Counted from the stretch's first letter, positions 50,107 to 60,255 are shown. The stretch is DNA of 64,000 nt from Streptomyces sp. V2I9 (GCF_030817475.1 NZ_JAUSZJ010000002.1:3388001-3452000); one strand, 5' to 3'. The notes: generated by a model not told the origin, from the letters alone. Program-made: numbers and translations.

Positions 50107-51228
50107 GTGCCCGCACTCAAGCCCCTCCTCCCCGAGAGCGCCCGCCGTGCTGCCGCCTGGTGCGGTGTCGTCCTGCTCGTCGTGGGCGTGGCCGCCGTCG
50201 TGATCTGGCTGGTCGTCGTCCTGAAGACGGCGGTCACCCCGGTCCTGCTGGCGCTGCTCGGCACCGCCCTGCTCGGGCCCGTCCACCAATGGCTGATCGC
50301 CCGCCGGCTGAACCGGTCGCTGGCCGCGGGGCTGACCTGCGCGGCCCTCGTCGCGGTGGTCGGCGGCGCCGGGTACATCGTGGTCACCACGCTCATCGAC
50401 TCCGGCGACCAGATCGTCGCCTCGCTGAAGGACGCCGGGCAGTGGGTCGTCGACCATCTGGACATCGGCGGGACCACCGACGTCGATGATCTGGCCGACA
50501 GCGCGAAGCGCCTGGTGGAGAAGTTCGGGGCGAGCGCGGCGGGCGGCCTGCTCAGCGGTATCAGCCTGGTCGGTTCGCTGGTGGCGACGAGCGTGCTGGC
50601 CCTGCTGCTGACCTTCTTCTTCCTGCGCGACTCGGACCGTGCGGTGCACCTGGCCCACACGGTGGCCCCGCGCGGCACCGGGGACCTGGTCGAGGCCATG
50701 GGGCGCCGGGCGTTCGAGGCCATCCAGGGGTTCATGCGCGGCACCACGTTCATCGCCCTGATCGACGCGGTGTGCATCACGGTGGGCCTGCTGATCCTGG
50801 ATGTCCCCGGTGCGCTCGGTCTGGGCTCGCTGGTGTTCGTCGGTGCGTACATCCCGTACCTCGGGGCGTTCATCTCCGGTGCGGTGGCCGTCCTGGTGGC
50901 TCTGGCCGACCGGGGGTTCGTGACCGCCCTGTGGGCCCTGGGGGTGGTGCTCGCGGTCCAGGTGCTGGAGGGGCATGTGCTGCAGCCGGTGATCCAGAGC
51001 CGTACGGTCCAGATGCACCCCGCCATGGTCATGATCGCGCTGACGGCGGGGGCGAGCGTGGCGGGGCTGCTCGGCATGCTGCTGGCGGTACCCCTGTGCG
51101 CGGCGGCCTCCGGCATCCTGGGTGAACTGCGCAAGGGAGCCCTTTCCGGCCCGTCCGGCGGCACCCCCGGCCCGTCCGGGAGTACCCCCGGCCCGTCCGG
51201 CAGCCACTCCGGCCCGTCCGTCGGGTGA
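50107..51228 (+). CDS. AI-2E-family (TqsA/PerM-type) transporter
   Basis: The 373-residue membrane protein has the AI-2E/UPF0118 layout: two N-terminal helices (WCGVVLLVVGVAAVVIWLVV and a second), a soluble amphipathic stretch (IDSGDQIVASLKDAGQWVVD), then five or so helices with LGSLVFVGAYIPYLGAFI and VLEGHVLQPVIQSRTVQMHP. Members export autoinducers or exchange Na+/Li+ for H+; which applies here is unknown. The C-terminal 27 residues are Ser/Gly/Pro repeats. The GTG at 50107 sits too near GGGAGG (1 nt), so a slightly later start is possible. Confidence 0.8.
   Translation: MPALKPLLPESARRAAAWCGVVLLVVGVAAVVIWLVVVLKTAVTPVLLALLGTALLGPVHQWLIARRLNRSLAAGLTCAALVAVVGGAGYIVVTTLIDSGDQIVASLKDAGQWVVDHLDIGGTTDVDDLADSAKRLVEKFGASAAGGLLSGISLVGSLVATSVLALLLTFFFLRDSDRAVHLAHTVAPRGTGDLVEAMGRRAFEAIQGFMRGTTFIALIDAVCITVGLLILDVPGALGLGSLVFVGAYIPYLGAFISGAVAVLVALADRGFVTALWALGVVLAVQVLEGHVLQPVIQSRTVQMHPAMVMIALTAGASVAGLLGMLLAVPLCAAASGILGELRKGALSGPSGGTPGPSGSTPGPSGSHSGPSVG
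51146..51221 (+). repeat. 21-nt repeats encoding the permease tail
   Basis: CCGGCCCGTCCGG begins at 51146, 51167 and 51188, with a near-copy at 51209, exactly 21 bp apart. It encodes GPSG steps of the C-terminal tail. Confidence 0.88.
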
Positions 51229-51285
51229 GGACGGACGTGTCACGGGAGAGGTCCGGGCCACCGAGGGCGCGGAGCCCCCGAGCCC

Positions 51286-53415
51286 TCAGGCGGTCGCGGC
51301 GTTCGCCAACTCCCCCGGCTCGTCCGACTCGTACAGCTCGAACCAGATCGACTTCCCCTCGCCCCGCGGATCGACCCCCCACGCGTCCGCGAGCATCTCC
51401 ATCAGCATGAGTCCCCGCCCACTGGACGCCATCTCGCCGGGCCGCCGTTTGTGCGGCAGTTCGTCACTGGCGTCGGCGACCTCGACGCGCAGCCGCCGTT
51501 CCCCCTGTTCGCCGGAGATCTCCGCCACCATCAGAGCGTCCCCGTCCGTGTGGACGAGCACGTTGGTGGCCATCTCGGAGACCATCAGGACCGCCGAGTC
51601 GACCTGCTCGGGATCGCTCCAGTCGTGCAGCAGCTCGCGCACGAGCTGCCGTCCGACCGAGATCCGCTCGGGCTCGGCCTGCGCGATGGTCAGGACGCTC
51701 CGGCGGGGCGGCGCCTTCCGGGCGGGGGCGCTCTCCCGCCGCAGGACCAGCACGGCGATGTCGTCCTCCCGCCGGTCCGCGAGCGGTCCCGTCGTGTAGT
51801 GCGAGGTCGGCCCGTGCACGGCCTGGACCAGCGCGTCGGCCATCTCCTCCAGGTCCTCGACGGGGTCCTCCAGGACCGGGCGCAGACGGGTCCAGCCGGT
51901 GGCCATGTCATGTCCGCCGGTCTCGATGAGGCCGTCCGTGCACAACATGATCGTTTCGCCGGGTTCCAGGACGACACGGGTGGTGGGGTAGTCGGAGTCG
52001 GACTCGATCCCGAGCGGCAGCCCGCCGGCCGTCTGCCGGATCACCGCGGTTCCGTCGGCGCTGATCACCACCGGGTCGGGGTGGCCCGCGCGGGCGATGT
52101 CCAGGGTCCCGTCCTCCGGGTCCACCTCCGCGTACAGGCAGGTCGCGAAGCGGGGCGCCATGGCCCCCGGATCGCCCTCGACGCTCTCGTGCGCGTCGGT
52201 GAGCCCGGACAGGAAGCGGGAGGCGCGGGCGAGCACGGCGTCCGGGCGGTGCCCCTCGGACGCGTACGCGCGCAACGCGATGCGGAGCTGGCCCATCAGC
52301 CCGGCGGCCCGTACGTCATGGCCCTGGACGTCGCCGATGACCAGGGCGATGCGGCCGTTGGGCAGCGGGATCATGTCGTACCAGTCGCCGCCCACCTGGA
52401 GTCCGCCGCCGGTGGGCACGTACCGCGCGGCCACCGTCATACCGGGGATCTCCGGGCCCAGGGTCGGCATCATCGAGCGCTGGAGGCCGAGGGACAGCTC
52501 GCGCTCCGTCTCCGCCACCCCTGCGCGGGCCAGGGCCTGGGCGAGCATCCGGGCGACCGTCGAGAGCACCGCGCGCTCGTCCGGCGAGAACCCCACCGGA
52601 TGCCGGAACCCGGCCATCCAGGCGCCCATCGTGCGGCCGGAGGCGACCAGTGGCAGAAAGGCCCAGGACTGCCGTCCGAAGCGCCGGGCGAGCGGCCAGG
52701 TGGCCGGATAGCGGCGGCGGTACTCCTCGGGGGACGGGAGGTAGATGGCGCGGCCCGTGCGGACGACCTCGGCGGCCGGGTAGTCGGTGTCCAGCGACAT
52801 GTCGGTGAAGGCTTCCTCGTCGCCCGCGTTGTGCCCGTGGTGCCCGATGATCGTCAGCCGCTCCCCGGCGGAGCCGAAGACCGCGAGGCCGTCGGGGGAG
52901 AAGCCGGGCATGGACAGCGACCCGGCGACCCGCAGCACCTCCTCGGTGGACCGGGCCTCGGCCAGCGCCCGCCCGGCGTCCAGCAGGAACGCCTCGCGGG
53001 ACCGGCGCCAGTCCCCGGTGACCGGCATGCGGGCGGCGGCGGTGGAGCCGGGCTGGGGTTCGGCGATCTCCTGGAGCGTGCCGATGAGGACGTAGCCCCC
53101 GGTGTCATGGCCCGGCGGGATCACCGGCTTGGAGCGGCTGCGCACGGTACGGAGGACCTGCCCGCGCTCGTTCACGATCCGCAGCCGCGCCTCGGCGAGG
53201 GTCCCCTCGGTGACCGCGAGGTTGACCACCGCGTAGATCTCGTTCCAGTCGACCGGGTGGAAGCAGGAGCGCACCTCCGACTCCCGGTAGCTGCCGGGCT
53301 CGGGCGGCAGCCCGACCAGCCGGGCCGCCTCCGCGTCGAGCATGACCGTGCCGGCGGCGTTGTCCCAGCGCCACAGGCCCGTCGCGATCGCGGCCAGGAC
53401 TTCCTCGGTGCGCAT
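51286..53415 (-). CDS. SpoIIE-like protein phosphatase with PAS, GAF and anti-sigma kinase domains
   Basis: The 709-residue protein combines a PAS-like domain (residues 1-120), a GAF domain (about 140-300), a PP2C/SpoIIE phosphatase with metal-binding VGGDWYDMIPL and GDVQGHDVRA, and a C-terminal HATPase_c serine-kinase domain (SEMATNVLVHTDGD and GRGLMLMEML). This layout links an anti-sigma-factor kinase with the phosphatase for its antagonist. Streptomyces uses many such proteins in sigma-B-like stress networks. No sigma factor or antagonist gene is adjacent. TAAAGT lies 6 nt before the ATG, suggesting a leaderless message. Confidence 0.88.
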   Translation of the reverse strand: MRTEEVLAAIATGLWRWDNAAGTVMLDAEAARLVGLPPEPGSYRESEVRSCFHPVDWNEIYAVVNLAVTEGTLAEARLRIVNERGQVLRTVRSRSKPVIPPGHDTGGYVLIGTLQEIAEPQPGSTAAARMPVTGDWRRSREAFLLDAGRALAEARSTEEVLRVAGSLSMPGFSPDGLAVFGSAGERLTIIGHHGHNAGDEEAFTDMSLDTDYPAAEVVRTGRAIYLPSPEEYRRRYPATWPLARRFGRQSWAFLPLVASGRTMGAWMAGFRHPVGFSPDERAVLSTVARMLAQALARAGVAETERELSLGLQRSMMPTLGPEIPGMTVAARYVPTGGGLQVGGDWYDMIPLPNGRIALVIGDVQGHDVRAAGLMGQLRIALRAYASEGHRPDAVLARASRFLSGLTDAHESVEGDPGAMAPRFATCLYAEVDPEDGTLDIARAGHPDPVVISADGTAVIRQTAGGLPLGIESDSDYPTTRVVLEPGETIMLCTDGLIETGGHDMATGWTRLRPVLEDPVEDLEEMADALVQAVHGPTSHYTTGPLADRREDDIAVLVLRRESAPARKAPPRRSVLTIAQAEPERISVGRQLVRELLHDWSDPEQVDSAVLMVSEMATNVLVHTDGDALMVAEISGEQGERRLRVEVADASDELPHKRRPGEMASSGRGLMLMEMLADAWGVDPRGEGKSIWFELYESDEPGELANAATA

Positions 53416-53602
53416 TGCCCCACTTTAGGAACGTCTGCGGGGTGGACGCCACCGAGGAGCATCCACCTGCCGCGGAGGCCCGGCGGGGCGGCAGCGGGTG
53501 GGACCCGGCTGCGGAGCGTAAGGGAAATGAAGCGCCCCGGTCCCGGACGGTAGCCTGGTGAGGCTCGATCCACCCCCAACCGCGAAGACTGGATGAACGA
53601 CG

Positions 53603-55414
53603 ATGCATCGGTACAGGTCCCACACCTGCGGCGAGCTCCGCGCCTCTGACGTCGGCACCGACGTCCGGCTGAGCGGCTGGCTGCACAATCGCCGAGACCT
53701 GGGCGGCATCCTCTTCATCGATCTGCGCGACCACTACGGTCTGGTGCAGCTCGTGGCCCGGCCCGGCACGCCCGCCAACGAGGCGCTGGCGAAGCTCACC
53801 AAGGAGACCGTCGTCCGCGTCGACGGCAAGGTCTCCGCCCGCGGTGCCGACAACGTCAACCCGGAGCTGCCGACCGGCGAGATCGAGATCGAGGTCACCG
53901 AGGTCGAGGTGCTCGGCGAGGCGGCGCCCCTGCCGTTCACGATCAACACCGAGGACGGCGTCAACGAGGAGCGGCGCCTGGAGTACCGCTTCCTCGATCT
54001 GCGCCGCGAGCGCATGCACCGCAACATCATGCTGCGCTCGGCCGTGATCGCCGCCATCCGATCCAAGATGGTGGCCCTCGGTTTCAACGAGATGGCGACC
54101 CCGATCCTCACCGCGACCTCGCCCGAGGGCGCCCGTGACTTCGTCGTCCCGTCCCGGCTGAACCCCGGCAAGTTCTACGCGCTGCCGCAGGCCCCGCAGC
54201 AGTTCAAGCAGCTGCTGATGATCTCGGGCTTCGACCGCTACTTCCAGATCGCGCCCTGCTTCCGCGACGAGGACGCCCGCGCGGACCGCTCGCCGGGCGA
54301 GTTCTACCAGCTCGACGTCGAGATGTCCTTCGTCGAGCAGGAGGACGTCTTCCAGCCGATCGAGAAGCTGATGACCGAGCTCTTCACCGAGTTCGGCAAC
54401 GGCCGCGAGGTCACCTCGCCGTTCCCGCGCATCCCCTTCCGCGAGTCGATGCTGAAGTACGGCAACGACAAGCCGGACCTGCGCGCCAAGCTGGAGCTCG
54501 TCGACATCTCGGACGTCTTCGCCGACTCCGGGTTCAAGGCGTTCGCCGGCAAGCACGTCCGCGCGCTGCCCGTCCCGGACACCGCGGGCCAGTCCCGCAA
54601 GTTCTTCGACGGCCTCGGCGAGTACGCCGTCGAGCACGGCGCCAAGGGCCTGGCCTGGGTGCGTGTGGGTGAGGACGGCACGCTGGCCGGTCCGATCGCC
54701 AAGTTCCTCACCGAGGCCGACGTCAAGACGCTCACCGAGCGCCTCTCGCTGGTGCCGGGCCACGCGGTCTTCTTCGGCGCGGGCGAGTTCGACGAGGTCT
54801 CCAAGATCATGTCGGCGGTGCGGGTCGAGGCGGCCAAGCGGGCCGGCCACTTCGAGGAGGGCGTCTTCCGGTTCTGCTGGATCGTCGACTTCCCGATGTA
54901 CGAGAAGGACGAGGAGACCGGCAAGATCGACTTCTCGCACAACCCCTTCTCGATGCCCCAGGGCGGCCTCGCCGACCTGGAGGAGAAGGACCCGCTCGAC
55001 ATCCTCGCCTGGCAGTACGACATCGTCTGCAACGGCATCGAGCTGTCCTCGGGCGCCATCCGCAACCACGAGCCCGAGCTGATGCTCAAGGCTTTCGAGA
55101 TCGCCGGATACGACCGCGAGACGGTCGAGCACGAGTTCGCGGGCATGCTCCGCGCATTCCGCCTCGGCGCTCCTCCGCACGGTGGCATCGCTCCGGGCGT
55201 CGACCGCATCGTGATGCTGCTCGCCGACGAGCCGAACATCCGCGAGACGATCGCCTTCCCGCTCAACGGCAACGCCCAGGACCTGATGATGGGCGCCCCG
55301 ACCGAACTGGACGAGACCCGTCTGCGCGAGCTGAACATCCAGCTCCGCAAGCCGGTCGCCGCCAAGGGCGCCTCGGAGAAGCCCGCAGCGGAGAAGACCG
55401 GATCGGAGAAGTAG
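53603..55414 (+). CDS. aspS: Aspartate--tRNA ligase
   Basis: The 603-residue class II synthetase has the N-terminal OB fold for anticodon binding ([20 protein letters not shown]), motif 2 ([20 protein letters not shown]), the bacterial GAD insertion around residues 300-420, and motif 3 ([20 protein letters not shown]). It charges tRNA-Asp. The C-terminal 20 residues are a Lys/Glu/Ala-rich tail. The ATG at 53603 begins exactly at the expected [12 protein letters not shown] terminator that shares bases with a parS site follows. It is essential for translation. Confidence 0.96.
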   Translation: MHRYRSHTCGELRASDVGTDVRLSGWLHNRRDLGGILFIDLRDHYGLVQLVARPGTPANEALAKLTKETVVRVDGKVSARGADNVNPELPTGEIEIEVTEVEVLGEAAPLPFTINTEDGVNEERRLEYRFLDLRRERMHRNIMLRSAVIAAIRSKMVALGFNEMATPILTATSPEGARDFVVPSRLNPGKFYALPQAPQQFKQLLMISGFDRYFQIAPCFRDEDARADRSPGEFYQLDVEMSFVEQEDVFQPIEKLMTELFTEFGNGREVTSPFPRIPFRESMLKYGNDKPDLRAKLELVDISDVFADSGFKAFAGKHVRALPVPDTAGQSRKFFDGLGEYAVEHGAKGLAWVRVGEDGTLAGPIAKFLTEADVKTLTERLSLVPGHAVFFGAGEFDEVSKIMSAVRVEAAKRAGHFEEGVFRFCWIVDFPMYEKDEETGKIDFSHNPFSMPQGGLADLEEKDPLDILAWQYDIVCNGIELSSGAIRNHEPELMLKAFEIAGYDRETVEHEFAGMLRAFRLGAPPHGGIAPGVDRIVMLLADEPNIRETIAFPLNGNAQDLMMGAPTELDETRLRELNIQLRKPVAAKGASEKPAAEKTGSEK

Positions 55415-55465
55415 CCCGCGCGGACCCGGCGGCCCCTACGGCTCCGCGCGGCCCGCGCCGCGGAT

Positions 55466-55479
55466 GTTTCACGTGAAAC
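55466..55479. other. parS centromere-like site (ParB binding)
   Basis: This is an exact GTTTCACGTGAAAC palindrome 51 nt past the aspS stop. Its last four bases belong to the 5' arm of the terminator hairpin. Confidence 0.92.
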
Positions 55480-55509
55480 AGCCCCCGATCACCCGATCGG
55501 GGGCTGTTT
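55476..55509 (+). terminator. Hairpin terminator after aspS, overlapping parS
   Basis: AAACAGCCCCCGATC and GATCGGGGGCTGTTT form a perfect 15-bp stem with loop ACCC, followed by TTTCGTT-like sequence. Confidence 0.88.
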
Positions 55510-55679
55510 CGTTGCGCGGCCGTGAGCGCTCCGATGACGGCCGGGCGACGTGGTACAGCCGGATGGCCCCGGTTCGGATTCGGCCGGGACGGGCCCGGCA
55601 AAGACTGGCAGCGAGACACCTCCACCGCACCGCGTGCCGCCCCGCCGCGCCGTCCGCCGTCACCGAGGAGCCATCCGCC

Positions 55680-56483
55680 GTGTCCGTCCCGCGCCGCCCG
55701 CCAGCCCTGCTCGCCGCACCGCTCCTCGTTCTGGCCCTGCTGCTCACCGGCTGCTCCTCGGGCCCCACCCCCGCCAAGGCCCCCGTGGGCGCGCCGGGAC
55801 AGGGGGCGGCGGGCCCGGAGTCCGACGCCTCGTCCGTACGCAGGGCCCCGTCCGGCCCGGAGACCGTTCCGGCCCCCGCGCCGACCCCCGCCACGATCCC
55901 CGGCCTGGGACCGCAGACCCTGGCCGAGATCCCCGCCGAGGCCCGGCAGGCGTTCGTCGTGACCGGCGAGGAGGCCGACGCCAACCAGTCCAGCGCGGTC
56001 CTCTACAGCCGCGAAGGCCCGGGGAAGGGCTGGGAGCCCGTCGCCGGGCCCTGGGACGCGCACAACGGCATGGAGGGCTGGACCGACCACCACGTGGCGG
56101 GCGACCTGCGGTCCCCCACGGGCGTGTACACCCTCACCGACGCGGGCGGGCGCCTCCCCGACCCGGGCGCTCTGCTCCCGTACGACGAGCACCCCCGGTT
56201 CGCAGTGGACGGAGAGGGCTTCTTCGGCGAGCCGCTGGAGGGTTCCTTCGACTACGTCGTCGCCATCAACTACAACCGCACGGAGGGCGTCAGCCCGCTC
56301 GACCGCACCCGCCCCCTCGGCCTCGGACGCGGCGGCGGCATCTGGATCCACGTCGACCACGGCGGCCCCACCCAGGGCTGTGTCTCCATCCCGGAGAACC
56401 GGATGCGGGAGCTCCTGCGCACCCTGGACCCGGCCCTGCACCCGGTGATCGTGATGGGTGACGCGGAGACGCTGGGGCGGTGA
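55680..56483 (+). CDS. L,D-transpeptidase-family (YkuD-fold) lipoprotein
   Basis: The 267-residue product has a lipoprotein signal (LLVLALLLTGCSSG) and a Pro/Ala-rich spacer. The C-terminal catalytic domain has a short form of the YkuD motif, HVDHGGPTQGCVSI, with the nucleophilic cysteine. Such enzymes make 3-3 cross-links in peptidoglycan or attach proteins to it. The middle block GDLRSPTGVYTLTDAGG is typical of this subgroup, which may act as a carboxypeptidase or inactive homologue. The GTG at 55680 has GAGGAG about 9 nt upstream. It converges with metG across a hairpin. Confidence 0.84.
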   Translation: MSVPRRPPALLAAPLLVLALLLTGCSSGPTPAKAPVGAPGQGAAGPESDASSVRRAPSGPETVPAPAPTPATIPGLGPQTLAEIPAEARQAFVVTGEEADANQSSAVLYSREGPGKGWEPVAGPWDAHNGMEGWTDHHVAGDLRSPTGVYTLTDAGGRLPDPGALLPYDEHPRFAVDGEGFFGEPLEGSFDYVVAINYNRTEGVSPLDRTRPLGLGRGGGIWIHVDHGGPTQGCVSIPENRMRELLRTLDPALHPVIVMGDAETLGR

Positions 56484-56501
56484 GGCCGGTGGCCGGACGC
56501 G

Positions 56502-56537
56502 AGGAGCCCGGAACCACGACGGTGGTCCCGGGCTCCT
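56502..56537. terminator. Bidirectional hairpin between L,D-transpeptidase and metG
   Basis: AGGAGCCCGG-A-ACCAC and GTGGT-C-CCGGGCTCCT form a 15-bp stem with one internal mismatch and a short loop. Confidence 0.75.
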
Positions 56538-56553
56538 GCGCGTACGGCGGCGG

Positions 56554-58167
56554 TTACGCCGGCTTCTCCTCCAGGCGGGGGAACAGCACCGCGCCCTTCG
56601 TCACCGTCGAGCCCGCCGGCAGGGCGCCCCACGTGCCCGCGTCCTGGACCCTCTGGTCGGCCAGGGCACCCAGGGGCTCCTCGGCGCCCAGGGACTCCCA
56701 GAGCCTCTGCGAGGTCTCCGGCATGACCGGGTTGAGCAGGACCGCGACCCCGCGCAGCGACTCGGCGGCCGTGTAGAGGATGGCCGCCAGGCGGGCCTGG
56801 CCCTCCGGCGTGGTGTCCTTGGCCACCTTCCACGGCTCCTGCTCCGTGATGTAGCCGTTGACCTGCTTCACGAACTCGAAGACCGCCAGGATGCCCGCCT
56901 GGAAGTCCAGCTCATCGCCGATCTTCCGGTCGGCGGTGGCGACCGCCTTCGCCAGTCCCTCCCGCACGGCCAGTTCGGCGTCACCGGCTGCCGTGTCCGC
57001 CGGCAGCGCGCCGCCGAAGTACTTGCCGACCATCGCGGCCACGCGCGAGGCGAGGTTGCCGTAGTCGTTGGCCAGCTCGGAGGTGTAGCGGGCGGAGAAG
57101 TCCTCCCAGGAGAACGACCCGTCGCTGCCGTACGCGATGGCCCGCAGGAAGTACCAGCGGTACGCGTCCACCCCGAAGTGCGCGGTCAGGTCCTGCGGCT
57201 TGATGCCGGTCAGGTTCGACTTCGACATCTTCTCGCCGCCGACCATCAGCCAGCCGTTGGCGACGACCTTGCCGGGGAGCGGGAGGCCCTGCGCCATCAG
57301 CATGGCGGGCCAGATCACCGAGTGGAAGCGGAGGATGTCCTTGCCGATCAGGTGCACGTTCGCCGGGAACGTCCCGTCGAACTTCTCCTGGTCGGCGCCG
57401 TAGCCGACGGCCGTGGCGTAGTTGAGGAGCGCGTCGACCCACACGTAGATCACGTGCTGGTCGTCCCACGGGACAGGGACCCCCCAGTCGAAGGTGGAGC
57501 GCGAGATCGACAGGTCCTGGAGGCCCTGCTCGACGAAGTTCACGACCTCGTTGCGCGCCGACTCCGGCTGGATGAAGTCCGGGTTCGCCGCGTAGAACTC
57601 CAGCAGCTTCGGGCCGTACGCGCTGAGCTTGAAGAAGTAGTTCTCCTCCTTGAGGAGCTCCACCGGCTTCTTGTGGATCGGGCACAGCTTCTGCCCGGCG
57701 AAGTCGCCCTCGCCGTCGATCAGGTCGCCGGGGAGCTTGTACTCCTCGCAGCCCACGCAGTACGGGCCTTCGTACCCGCCCTTGTAGATCTCGCCCTTGT
57801 CGTACAGGTCCTGCACGAACTCCTGCACCCGGTCGGTGTGCCGCTTCTCCGTCGTCCGGATGAAGTCGTCGTTGGCGATGTTCAGGTGCTCCCAGAGAGG
57901 CTTCCACGCCTCATCGACGAGCTTGTCCGCCCATGCCTGCGGGGTGACGTCGTTGGCCTCGGCCGTGCGCATGATCTTCTGACCGTGCTCGTCCGTGCCG
58001 GTGAGGTACCACACCTTCTCACCACGCTGGCGGTGCCAGCGCGTGAGCACGTCGCCTGCGACGGTCGTGTAGGCGTGGCCCAGGTGAGGAGCGTCGTTGA
58101 CGTAGTAGATGGGGGTCGAGACGTAGAACGCCTTCGCCCCCTGCTTCTCGGATCCAGTGGCCGCCAT
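56554..58167 (-). CDS. metG: Methionine--tRNA ligase
   Basis: The 537-residue class I synthetase has the HIGH-type motif HLGHAYTTVAGD, a connective-peptide knuckle with CVGC and a later CPIH, and the KMSKS-type GGEKMSKSNLTG. It charges initiator and elongator tRNA-Met. There is no C-terminal tRNA-binding domain of the E. coli dimeric form, so it should be a monomer. I chose the ATG at 58167 because the conserved sequence starts a few residues later and TAGGAT lies 7 nt before it, which fits a leaderless message. Confidence 0.95.
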   Translation of the reverse strand: MAATGSEKQGAKAFYVSTPIYYVNDAPHLGHAYTTVAGDVLTRWHRQRGEKVWYLTGTDEHGQKIMRTAEANDVTPQAWADKLVDEAWKPLWEHLNIANDDFIRTTEKRHTDRVQEFVQDLYDKGEIYKGGYEGPYCVGCEEYKLPGDLIDGEGDFAGQKLCPIHKKPVELLKEENYFFKLSAYGPKLLEFYAANPDFIQPESARNEVVNFVEQGLQDLSISRSTFDWGVPVPWDDQHVIYVWVDALLNYATAVGYGADQEKFDGTFPANVHLIGKDILRFHSVIWPAMLMAQGLPLPGKVVANGWLMVGGEKMSKSNLTGIKPQDLTAHFGVDAYRWYFLRAIAYGSDGSFSWEDFSARYTSELANDYGNLASRVAAMVGKYFGGALPADTAAGDAELAVREGLAKAVATADRKIGDELDFQAGILAVFEFVKQVNGYITEQEPWKVAKDTTPEGQARLAAILYTAAESLRGVAVLLNPVMPETSQRLWESLGAEEPLGALADQRVQDAGTWGALPAGSTVTKGAVLFPRLEEKPA

Positions 58168-58545
58168 GCCGGAAATCCTACGGCCCCGAGGAGGGGCGTC
58201 CTCACATCGGCGGGCGGGGCCCACGCGGCGGGGCCCCACCACGGACGGGGAGGCGCCCCCGCCCGTGGTGGAGAGCTCTGCGAAACATCCGTCGCCGTCA
58301 TGGGTTCCCGTAGGAAAGTCCCACCCCGGGAGGGGGCGCACAAGCATGCACGAGGCAGGGGCGTCACCCTGCGGGTCCTGGTCGCCCGAGGATCTCGTCC
58401 GCACCCGGCAGACCCGGCCGGACACCCGCCGGCGCAGCGAACCACTCGTCGAGGGGGCTGCTCGTGTCGGCCCGCGGCGGAACGGTCACGGCGAAGCCGG
58501 GCCCTGGGGCGGCGATCCCGCCGTGACCGTACGACTGCCGGTCGG
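58168..58545. other. Intergenic region between metG and VWA gene
   Basis: This 378-nt G+C-rich region has no convincing gene. It contains the metG promoter at its left end and the hairpin at 58236-58271. Confidence 0.6.
58236..58271 (-). terminator. Possible hairpin downstream of VWA gene
   Basis: CCACCACGG-A-CGGGG and CCCCG-C-CCGTGGTGG form a 14-bp stem with one mismatch. It lies about 275 nt past the VWA stop, which is far for a terminator. Confidence 0.55.
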
Positions 58546-60048
58546 TCAGCCCTCGGCGCCGGCTTCGCGCGCGGCGGTCCAGGCGGGCAGGCCGGCCAGG
58601 ATCTCCCGGTAGAGCTCGGCGTCCGCGATCTCGCGGGGTGCGGGTCCGGCGTGGAAGTAGCCGGTGTTCGGTGCGTCGAGCTTCCGCAGGAAGTCGAAGC
58701 CCTTCGCCTCCGGGTCGCCGAAGGCGACGAACTGGAAGAACAGCGGCAGCCGCTCCGCGTCCGCGAGGGCCTGCCGGGCGGCCTGCTTGGCGTCCGGCGG
58801 GCCGTCCGTCTGGAAGATCACGAGGGCCGGGCCGGTGGCGCCGGACTTCTCGTAGTGGGCGACGACCTCCGCGACGGCGTGCTCGTAGTGCGTCCGGCCC
58901 AGGCGGCCGAGGCCCGCGTTCAGTTCATCGACGCGCCCCTCGTGGCCGGAGAGTTCGAGCGTCCCGGTGCCGTCGAGTTCGGTGGAGAAGAAGACGACCG
59001 GCACGGTGGCGTCCGCGTCCAGGTGCGCGGCGAGCGCGAGCACCCGGTCGCCCAGGTGCTGGGCGCTGCCGTCCTTGTAGAACGGGCGCATCGAGCCGGA
59101 GCGATCCAGCACGAGGTAGACGCGGGCGCGGAGCCCGGTCAGCTCGTGCGCCTTGAGCGCTGCCTGCGCGGCCTTGTACGGGCCGGCGAGCTGCGGAGCG
59201 CGCGACGTGACCTTCGCGAGCGTGGTGGCGGGCTTGCCGGAGGCGGGCGCGGGCGTCGGGGCGGGTGCCGCTTCGGCCGTAGAGGGCTCGGGGGCGGCCT
59301 CGGCCGTGGCTTCGACGGGCTCGGGGGCGGATTCCGCATCGGCTTCGGCGGGCTCGGCCTCGGTGGCCTTCGGAGCGGCCGGGGCCTCTGCGGCTGCCGG
59401 TTCGGGGGCGGTCTTCGTCTCCGGGGCCTTCGCGGGCGCCTCTTCCTCCGCCGGAGCGGCCTCGGCTTCTGCCGGAAGGGCCTTCGCCTCCGCTGCGAGC
59501 TCCGGAACGGCCTCCGCCTCCGCTGCGAGCTTCGGAGTGGGCTCCGGCTCGGGTGCGGCTTCCGGGGCGTCGTCGAGGTCGAGGTCGATCGTGATCGGCG
59601 CCGGTACCGCCGTCTCGGGCTCCTCGGCCTCGGCAGGTGCCTCGGCGGCGGCCACCGGCACCTCGGGCTCGGCGGCGGCCACCCGAGCCTCGGGCTTCTC
59701 CGCCTTCGGGGTGTCGTCCGGGGCCGATCCCTGTGCGGGGACGATCGGCGACGCCGGTGCGGCGGCCGGCTTGTCGAACGCCTCTGCCACCAGGTCGGCG
59801 GCGGGCGAGCTGTCACGCTCCGTGGTGCCGTCGGGGGAGGAGGCCGTCGGTGCGGCCTCCGTGGACGAGGGCGAGGCCGGGGCCGGGATCGACGCCTTCG
59901 GCTCCGCCGCGGGCTCGGCCGCCGAAGTGGTCTCCGGCTCCGACTCCTTGGGCTGAGTGCGCTCGGCCTGGGGCGGGACGGTGGCCGTGGTCGGCTCGTC
60001 CTGCTCCGTGCGGCCGAACACCTTACGCAGCAAGCTCCGAATGCCCAT
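58546..60048 (-). CDS. VWA-domain protein with long acidic Ala/Glu/Pro linker
   Basis: The 500-residue protein has three parts. The N-terminus is short and basic ([13 protein letters not shown]). Residues about 15-285 are low-complexity Ala/Glu/Pro. The C-terminal 210 residues form a von Willebrand A domain with the metal site DRSGSMRPF and a TDG block ([10 protein letters not shown]). The domain resembles the VWA of TerF/TerY tellurium-resistance proteins. There is no signal peptide, so it is cytoplasmic. The ATG at 60048 begins the conserved GIRSLLRK; an in-frame ATG at 60063 is an alternative. The partner of the VWA domain is unknown. Confidence 0.82.
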   Translation of the reverse strand: MGIRSLLRKVFGRTEQDEPTTATVPPQAERTQPKESEPETTSAAEPAAEPKASIPAPASPSSTEAAPTASSPDGTTERDSSPAADLVAEAFDKPAAAPASPIVPAQGSAPDDTPKAEKPEARVAAAEPEVPVAAAEAPAEAEEPETAVPAPITIDLDLDDAPEAAPEPEPTPKLAAEAEAVPELAAEAKALPAEAEAAPAEEEAPAKAPETKTAPEPAAAEAPAAPKATEAEPAEADAESAPEPVEATAEAAPEPSTAEAAPAPTPAPASGKPATTLAKVTSRAPQLAGPYKAAQAALKAHELTGLRARVYLVLDRSGSMRPFYKDGSAQHLGDRVLALAAHLDADATVPVVFFSTELDGTGTLELSGHEGRVDELNAGLGRLGRTHYEHAVAEVVAHYEKSGATGPALVIFQTDGPPDAKQAARQALADAERLPLFFQFVAFGDPEAKGFDFLRKLDAPNTGYFHAGPAPREIADAELYREILAGLPAWTAAREAGAEG

Positions 60049-60255
60049 GGGCGAGGCCTTTCGCATGAGTTGGGTGCGGTGAATGTCCGACCTGGGTGAA
60101 TTCATCCCTGGCCAGGACGGATACGTAAGGTTAGCGGCCGGATCAGGCCGTACGCCGGTGCGGCCCACCCCTGCGTCAACCGAGCCGCAACCGTTCCCGT
60201 ACCGAGTCCGCGGGGCTTCCCCTCGGAGTGGTCAAGGAAACAGCGGTGGCCCGGA

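Noticed and set aside
51229-51285. A terminator between the AI-2E and SpoIIE genes
   Set aside because: The best stem (GAGGGC/GCCCTC) is only 6 bp with a loop that itself contains mismatched G+C runs, so I could not support it.
56458-60099. A 1213-residue open frame opposite metG and the VWA gene
   Set aside because: It spans two clear genes and their intergenic terminator regions. Its composition is that of translated antisense codons.
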